Assembly (NCBI GenBank): GCA_031431235.1 | Contig: JANPDA010000018.1 | Span: forward strand, 1-36,912 | Direction of reading: 5' to 3' | From: JANNSW01 sp031431235 | GTDB taxonomy: Bacteria > Pseudomonadota > Alphaproteobacteria > Rhizobiales > Hyphomicrobiaceae | Length of the DNA stretch: 36,912 nucleotides | Shown: piece by piece, positions 32,223-36,912 of the stretch | How the letters are laid out: every line of letters starts with the position of its first letter | Numbering within the stretch: position 1 is the stretch's first letter | The notes under the pieces: generated by a model | Seen by the model: the letters and a program-made list of their open reading frames with translations, nothing else | Databases searched by the model: none | Told to the model about the DNA's origin: nothing | Program-made: the position numbers and the translations under genes

Positions 32223-35200
32223 GATGACCGAGAACGCTGGGCAATCCCAGGACTTTGCGGCAACACGCGCCGCCCAATCCCGTGCGGCCGACCCGCTTGC
32301 ATCGGCCTGGGTCGCGGCCAATGCCGGCACCGGCAAGACCTACGTGCTGGTCGAGCGCGTGCTGCGGCTGCTGCTCGCTGGAACCGCGCCTGACCGCATT
32401 CTCTGCCTCACCTACACCAAGTCGGCGGCGGCCGAGATGTCGAACCGCCTGTTCGATCGGCTCGCCCGCTGGCCGACGGCGGCAACAGCGGCTCTCGACG
32501 ACGACCTGACGCAAGTGCTCGGCCGCACGCCGACGCCAGCAGAGACGAGCCGGGCGCGAACGCTGTTTGCGATTGCCATCGAAACGCCTGGCGGCCTCAA
32601 GATCCAGACCATCCATGCCTTTGCCGAGCGCTTGCTGCAGCGGTTCCCGATCGAGGCGAGCGTGCCGCCCAATTTCGAGATCCTCGACGAGGAGAACGCA
32701 CGCAGCCTGCTCGGCGGCGCCATCACGGCAACGCTCTCGCGGGCCGCAACCGATCGCGAAGGCACGACGGCCGATGCATTGCGGCTGGTTGCCCGCCATG
32801 CCGGCGACAGCCGGTTCGACGAGCTGATGCTCGGCGCCGTACGGCTGCGCCAGCGTATCCAGGCGCTGATCGTGGCGGCTGATCACCCGCACGATCCCTT
32901 CGTCTCGATCCGCGCCGGCCTGCTCGCTCGCTTCGCAGTCCCGGCCAACGCGACGATCGCGGGATCGACCGAGGCGATCGCGGGGTTGCTGACCGCCACG
33001 GAGATCGGCGACGCCGTCTCGGCGCTGCTCTCGGGCAGCGCCAACGACAGGAAAGCAGCCGTGCGCCTCCAGCCCGCGATCGGAGCCAAGAGCGAGGAAG
33101 CCCGTGCCAAATTCTTCGCCGGCTTCTTCCTGACCAAGGAGGGAGCACCCCACAAGAACCTCGTCACCAAGGGCACCCGGCAGGCTCACCCCACGACGAC
33201 GGACAGGCTCGACCGTGCCGCCGGGCGCTTCGCCGGGCTCCATGCCGAGCTGCGGGCAACCGAGGTGGTGGAGGCCAGTGTCGCTCTCCTTCGACTCGCG
33301 GACAATGTGCTGCAAGGCTATGCCGAGCGAAAATCCAGCCAGGCTGGCCTCGACTACGACGACCTGATCGCCGCAACCGAGCGGCTGCTGGCATCGAGCG
33401 AGGCGACGGCCTGGGTGCTCTACAAGCTCGACGAGGGCCTCGACCACATCCTGGTCGACGAGGCGCAGGATACCGCGCCCTCGCAATGGCAGATCGTGGA
33501 CGCGCTCGCCGCCGAGTTCTTCGCCGGGACTGGTGCAGGCGACAGTCTGCGCACAGTGTTCGCGGTCGGCGACGAGAAACAGTCGATCTACGGCTTCCAG
33601 GGCGCTGCGCCGGCAATGTTCTCGCAGATGGAAGCCCGCTTCGGCGCGCGTGTGCGTGCCGCCGGCAGGACCTTCCACGGCGTGCCGCTCACCATGTCGT
33701 TCCGCTCGGTCGCGCCGGTGCTGCAGGCGGTCGACCTCGTCTTTGCCGATCCCGCCCGGGTTCCCGGCCTGACCGCGCTGCCGGCGCCTGTCCGCCACCA
33801 GCCGCAGCGTGCTGGCGCGGGCGGGCTTGTCGAGATCTGGCCGACGGAAGCAGCCGAGGAGATGGAAAATGCCGAGCCGTGGTCGCCGCTCGATGACGCG
33901 ACCGACGCTGCGCCAGTGCAACGGCTCGCCGGCCGCATCGCCGATCAGATCGCGGCTTGGCTGCGGACGGGCGAGGTCCTCGCCTCGCAGAACCGGCCGG
34001 TGAGCGCTGGCGATATCCTCGTGCTGGTGCGCCGCCGCAACCCGTTCGCGCCCGCCATGATCAAGGCGTTGAAGGCGCGCGGGATTGCGGCGGCCGGTGC
34101 CGACCGCATCCGGGTCACCGAGCAGATCGCGGTCGAGGATCTGGTGGCGCTCGGCCAGGTGCTGTTGCTGCCCGAGGACGACCTCAGCCTCGCGAGCGTC
34201 TTGAAGAGCCCGCTCATTGGGCTCGATGACGACGACCTGCTTGCGATCAGCCACGGCCGGCGCGGCTCGCTCTGGTCGGCGCTGCTGGCGTCCGGCGCCA
34301 AGGCCGAGCGCTTTGGAGCTGCTGGCGCAACCATGAAGCGCTGGCGCGCACGCGCCGACTTCCTGCCACCCTTCGAGTTCTATTCCGCCCTGCTCGACCG
34401 CGAAGGGAGGCGGGCCGAGATGCTCGGCCGGCTCGGCGCGGAAGCGGGCGACGCGATCGATGAGTTCCTCAATCTGGCCATCCGCTACGACGAGTCGCAC
34501 CCGCCCTCGATGCAGGGCTTTCTCGACTGGCTGGCCGGCGCCTCGCCCGAGATTCGCCGTGACATGGACCAGGGCCGCGACGAGGTGCGGGTGATGACGG
34601 TGCATGGCGCCAAGGGCCTGGAAGCCCCGATCGTGATCCTCGCCGACACCTGCTCGACGCGCAGCAATTCATCAGGCGCTGCGCTGATGGTGCTCGAGCC
34701 GATGGAGGGACGCGACCCGCCCGTCGCCCAGCTCGTATGGCAGCTGAAGGGCGCTGGCAGACTGGAGCCGATCGACGAGGCCAAGGCCATGCTGGCCGAG
34801 CGCGAGCGCCACGAATACCATCGGCTGCTCTACGTGGCGATGACACGGGCGCGCGACCGGCTCTACGTCACCGGCTACCAGGGAAAGACCCGCGACGAGG
34901 GCTGCTGGTACGACCTGATCGCGGACGCGCTGGCGCCAGTGCTGACCGATGCCACGATAGCCGATGGCACTCCAGTGCGCCGATTGCTGAAGGCTCACGA
35001 TGGGGCATTCGAGACCGCGCGCGCGCCGACGGCGACAGAGGCCAGTGTGATCGCGCTACCGGCCTGGGCCAACGCCCGTGCGCCGCGCGAGGAAGCCCGC
35101 TCGGTGCCGATCGCCCCATCGCGTCTCGCGCCGCTCGAGACCGACGAGCCGCAATTGCAGATGCCGATCGAGCCCTCGATCCTGCCGCCCGCGCGCCTCG

Positions 35201-35745
35201 CGGCCGGCAATCGCTTCCTGCGCGGCACGCTCACGCATGCCCTGCTCCAGCACTTGCCAGAGCTCGATGCTGGCGCAAGAGCAGAGGCCGGCCGACGTTT
35301 CCTGCGGGCGCCCTCGCACGGGTTGAAGCCAGCGCTCGTCGAAGCGATCCTTGCCGAGACGCTCGCGATCCTGGATGACGCGCGCTTTGCCCCGCTGTTC
35401 GGGCCGGGCTCACTCGCCGAGGTTCCGATCGCCGCCGAGCTGCCGGCACATTCCGGCCCGCCGCTGGTGGTGACGGGCCAGCTCGACCGCCTGCTGGTCA
35501 CATCCAAGGAGGTGCTGCTCGTCGACTACAAGACCAACCGCCCGCCGCCACTGCACGTCGAGGATGTCGCCAACGCCTATCTGTTGCAGCTGGCCGCCTA
35601 CCGGCTGGTGCTCGAGCGCCTCTATCCCGGCCGTCCGGTCGCGGCCGCGCTGCTGTGGACCGACGGGGCCAGGCTGATGGCGATCCCAGCCAGCATGCTC
35701 GACCGGGCGCGGGACGAGCTGCTGTCGGGCAAGCCTTGGAAATAG
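32215..35745 (+). CDS. addA: AddA helicase-nuclease subunit
   Basis: A 1176-residue UvrD-family helicase fused to a RecB-type nuclease. Motif I is VAANAGTGKTYVLVERV (near residue 35), motif Ia LTYTKSAAAEMSNR, motif II ILVDEAQDTAPSQW, motif III VGDEKQSIYGFQGA, motif V VMTVHGAKGLEAP, and motif VI LLYVAMTRARDRLYV. The C-terminal nuclease has RGTLTHALLQHLPEL, GQLDRLLV and LLVDYKTNRPPP followed by LLQLAAYRLVL. All catalytic elements look intact, so the complex should be active in RecA loading and break repair. The start at 32215 overlaps the addB stop by 8 bp. The trxA gene often found after addA is absent; ahcY follows in convergent orientation. Confidence 0.97.
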   Translation: MTEMTENAGQSQDFAATRAAQSRAADPLASAWVAANAGTGKTYVLVERVLRLLLAGTAPDRILCLTYTKSAAAEMSNRLFDRLARWPTAATAALDDDLTQVLGRTPTPAETSRARTLFAIAIETPGGLKIQTIHAFAERLLQRFPIEASVPPNFEILDEENARSLLGGAITATLSRAATDREGTTADALRLVARHAGDSRFDELMLGAVRLRQRIQALIVAADHPHDPFVSIRAGLLARFAVPANATIAGSTEAIAGLLTATEIGDAVSALLSGSANDRKAAVRLQPAIGAKSEEARAKFFAGFFLTKEGAPHKNLVTKGTRQAHPTTTDRLDRAAGRFAGLHAELRATEVVEASVALLRLADNVLQGYAERKSSQAGLDYDDLIAATERLLASSEATAWVLYKLDEGLDHILVDEAQDTAPSQWQIVDALAAEFFAGTGAGDSLRTVFAVGDEKQSIYGFQGAAPAMFSQMEARFGARVRAAGRTFHGVPLTMSFRSVAPVLQAVDLVFADPARVPGLTALPAPVRHQPQRAGAGGLVEIWPTEAAEEMENAEPWSPLDDATDAAPVQRLAGRIADQIAAWLRTGEVLASQNRPVSAGDILVLVRRRNPFAPAMIKALKARGIAAAGADRIRVTEQIAVEDLVALGQVLLLPEDDLSLASVLKSPLIGLDDDDLLAISHGRRGSLWSALLASGAKAERFGAAGATMKRWRARADFLPPFEFYSALLDREGRRAEMLGRLGAEAGDAIDEFLNLAIRYDESHPPSMQGFLDWLAGASPEIRRDMDQGRDEVRVMTVHGAKGLEAPIVILADTCSTRSNSSGAALMVLEPMEGRDPPVAQLVWQLKGAGRLEPIDEAKAMLAERERHEYHRLLYVAMTRARDRLYVTGYQGKTRDEGCWYDLIADALAPVLTDATIADGTPVRRLLKAHDGAFETARAPTATEASVIALPAWANARAPREEARSVPIAPSRLAPLETDEPQLQMPIEPSILPPARLAAGNRFLRGTLTHALLQHLPELDAGARAEAGRRFLRAPSHGLKPALVEAILAETLAILDDARFAPLFGPGSLAEVPIAAELPAHSGPPLVVTGQLDRLLVTSKEVLLVDYKTNRPPPLHVEDVANAYLLQLAAYRLVLERLYPGRPVAAALLWTDGARLMAIPASMLDRARDELLSGKPWK

Positions 35746-35767
35746 GGGTGAGCTGCCGCTCGCCCCT
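35744..35767. terminator. Hairpin between convergent addA and ahcY
   Basis: AGGGGTGAGC (35744-35753) pairs with GCTCGCCCCT (35758-35767) through ten base pairs, one of them G-T, around a TGCC loop. It begins inside the addA stop codon and lies 18 bp beyond the ahcY stop, so it could end transcription from both sides. No T-run follows, so it is not a textbook intrinsic terminator. Confidence 0.5.
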
Positions 35768-35784
35768 ACGCCACGCGGCCTGCA

Positions 35785-36912
35785 TCAATATCGATAGTTG
35801 TCGCTCTTGAACGGGCCCGCCTCCGGCACGCCGATATAGGCGGCCTGATCGGGACGCAGCTTCGTCAGCTTCGCGCCGATCTTGTGCAGGTGCAGCATCG
35901 CGACCTTCTCGTCCAGGTGCTTGGGCAGCGTGTAGACCTTCTTCTCGTATTTGGCCGTGTTCGCCCACAATTCGATCTGGGCGAGGGTCTGGTTGGAGAA
36001 GGAGGCCGACATCACGAAGGAGGGATGCCCCATGGCGTTCCCCAGATTGACGAGCCGGCCTTCCGACAGCAACAGGATGCGCTTGCCATCGGGGAACTCG
36101 ACCTCGTCCACCTGCGGCTTCACGTTGTGCCATTTGAGGTTCTTCAAGGCCGCGATCTGGATCTCGTTGTCGAAATGGCCGATGTTGCAGACGATGGCGC
36201 GGTGCTTCATCGCCCGCATGTGCTCGATGGTGATCACGTCCTTGTTGCCGGTTGCGGTCACGAAGATGTCGGCATTGGGCGCCGCATCCTCCATGGTCAC
36301 GACCTGATAGCCCTCCATCGCCGCCTGCAACGCGCAGATCGGATCGATCTCGGCGACCATCACCCGGCAGCCGGCGTTCCTGAGCGAAGCAGCCGAGCCC
36401 TTGCCGACATCGCCGAAGCCCGCAACCATCGCGACCTTGCCCGCCATCATCACGTCGGTGCCACGCCTGATGCCGTCGACGAGCGATTCCCGGCAGCCAT
36501 AGACGTTGTCGAATTTCGACTTCGTCACCGAATCGTTGACGTTGATCGCGGGGAACAGCAGCGTGCCCTTCTTCTGCATCTCGTATAGGCGATGCACTCC
36601 GGTCGTCGTCTCCTCCGAGACACCCTTGAGGCTCTTGGCGAGCGCCCCGAACCAACCCTTGGGCTTCTCCTTCAGCATGCGCTGCAACAGCGCAAAGAAG
36701 ATCTCCTCCTCCTCCGACCCGGGCTTGTCGAGGAAGGCGGTATCCCCACCCTCGGCCCTGACGCCCAGGTGGACGAGCATGGTGGCATCGCCGCCGTCGT
36801 CGAGAATGAGGTTGGGCATGGCGCCGTTGCCCCACTCGAACAGTTTTGCCGTGAAGTCCCAGTACTCCTTCAGGCTCTCGCCCTTGAAGGCAAACACGGG
36901 CGTGCCGCCGGC
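35785..36912 (-). CDS. ahcY: Adenosylhomocysteinase, 5' end cut by window edge
   Basis: The C-terminal 375 residues of S-adenosylhomocysteine hydrolase, which splits SAH to adenosine and homocysteine and so keeps methylation reactions going. The frame is open through the right edge without a start; about 90-100 N-terminal residues are missing. Visible are ILDDGGDATMLVH, FPAINVNDSVTKSKFDN, the NAD-binding VAGFGDVGKGSAASLR, ATGNKDVITIEHM, NIGHFDNEI, NAMGHPSFVMSASFSNQ, and the terminal PFKSDNYRY. An insertion containing KPGSEEEEIFFALLQRML is typical of the bacterial long form. Any SAH riboswitch in the leader would lie outside the window. Confidence 0.98.
   Translation of the reverse strand, partial: AGGTPVFAFKGESLKEYWDFTAKLFEWGNGAMPNLILDDGGDATMLVHLGVRAEGGDTAFLDKPGSEEEEIFFALLQRMLKEKPKGWFGALAKSLKGVSEETTTGVHRLYEMQKKGTLLFPAINVNDSVTKSKFDNVYGCRESLVDGIRRGTDVMMAGKVAMVAGFGDVGKGSAASLRNAGCRVMVAEIDPICALQAAMEGYQVVTMEDAAPNADIFVTATGNKDVITIEHMRAMKHRAIVCNIGHFDNEIQIAALKNLKWHNVKPQVDEVEFPDGKRILLLSEGRLVNLGNAMGHPSFVMSASFSNQTLAQIELWANTAKYEKKVYTLPKHLDEKVAMLHLHKIGAKLTKLRPDQAAYIGVPEAGPFKSDNYRY

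Noticed and set aside
1..36912. CRISPR arrays, tRNA/rRNA genes, prophage or integrative elements
   Set aside because: No regularly spaced repeats, no cloverleaf or rRNA sequence, and no integrase, transposase or phage structural gene was seen on either strand.

Overview
The window is high-GC DNA (roughly two thirds G+C by eye) from an alphaproteobacterium. Evidence for this is the order divL, tsaE fused to amgK, murU, addB, addA; the run yajC, secD, secF, an Mth938-fold gene and an NDUFAF6-like gene; and a DivL kinase with tyrosine at the phospho-acceptor position. The genus cannot be fixed from sequence alone. The window is chromosomal: housekeeping genes are mixed with signalling and redox genes. 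I see no rRNA, tRNA, prophage, CRISPR array or complete insertion sequence.

Layout. 1-7016, all minus strand: proB (cut by the left edge), an orphan FecR-domain protein, an orphan HAMP histidine kinase, a dithiol flavin oxidoreductase, a TVP38/TMEM64 membrane protein and a DUF547 protein. 7259-12114, plus strand: the Sec accessory operon yajC-secD-secF, followed by homologues of two mitochondrial complex I assembly factors (NDUFAF3-like and NDUFAF6-like) with a PuuD-type membrane protein between them. 12189-16579, plus strand: a secreted SGNH hydrolase, then a CHASE4 histidine kinase overlapping an unusual response regulator. 16619-19828: a long ArsR-type regulator and a secreted dienelactone-hydrolase-like protein (both minus), and a Rieske oxygenase (plus). 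19846-23626: purA (minus), DUF3179 (plus) and a DUF1045 2H phosphoesterase (minus). 24176-35745, plus strand: divL, tsaE-amgK, murU, addB, addA, tightly packed or overlapping. 35785-36912: ahcY (minus), convergent with addA and cut by the right edge.

How the genes fit together. The Sec block exports and inserts membrane proteins and is joined to proteins likely to act in respiratory complex I assembly. The right-hand block combines cell-cycle control (DivL), tRNA t6A synthesis (TsaE), peptidoglycan sugar recycling (AmgK, MurU) and recombinational repair (AddAB).

The least ordinary structures lie between genes. Two intergenic gaps (6010-6140 and 21202-21369) each carry a pair of TA-flanked palindromes with GTG(T) ends that look like miniature mobile elements. 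A REP-like palindrome has become part of the 5' end of the dienelactone-hydrolase-like ORF. Three GANTC (CcrM-type) sites cluster upstream of divL.
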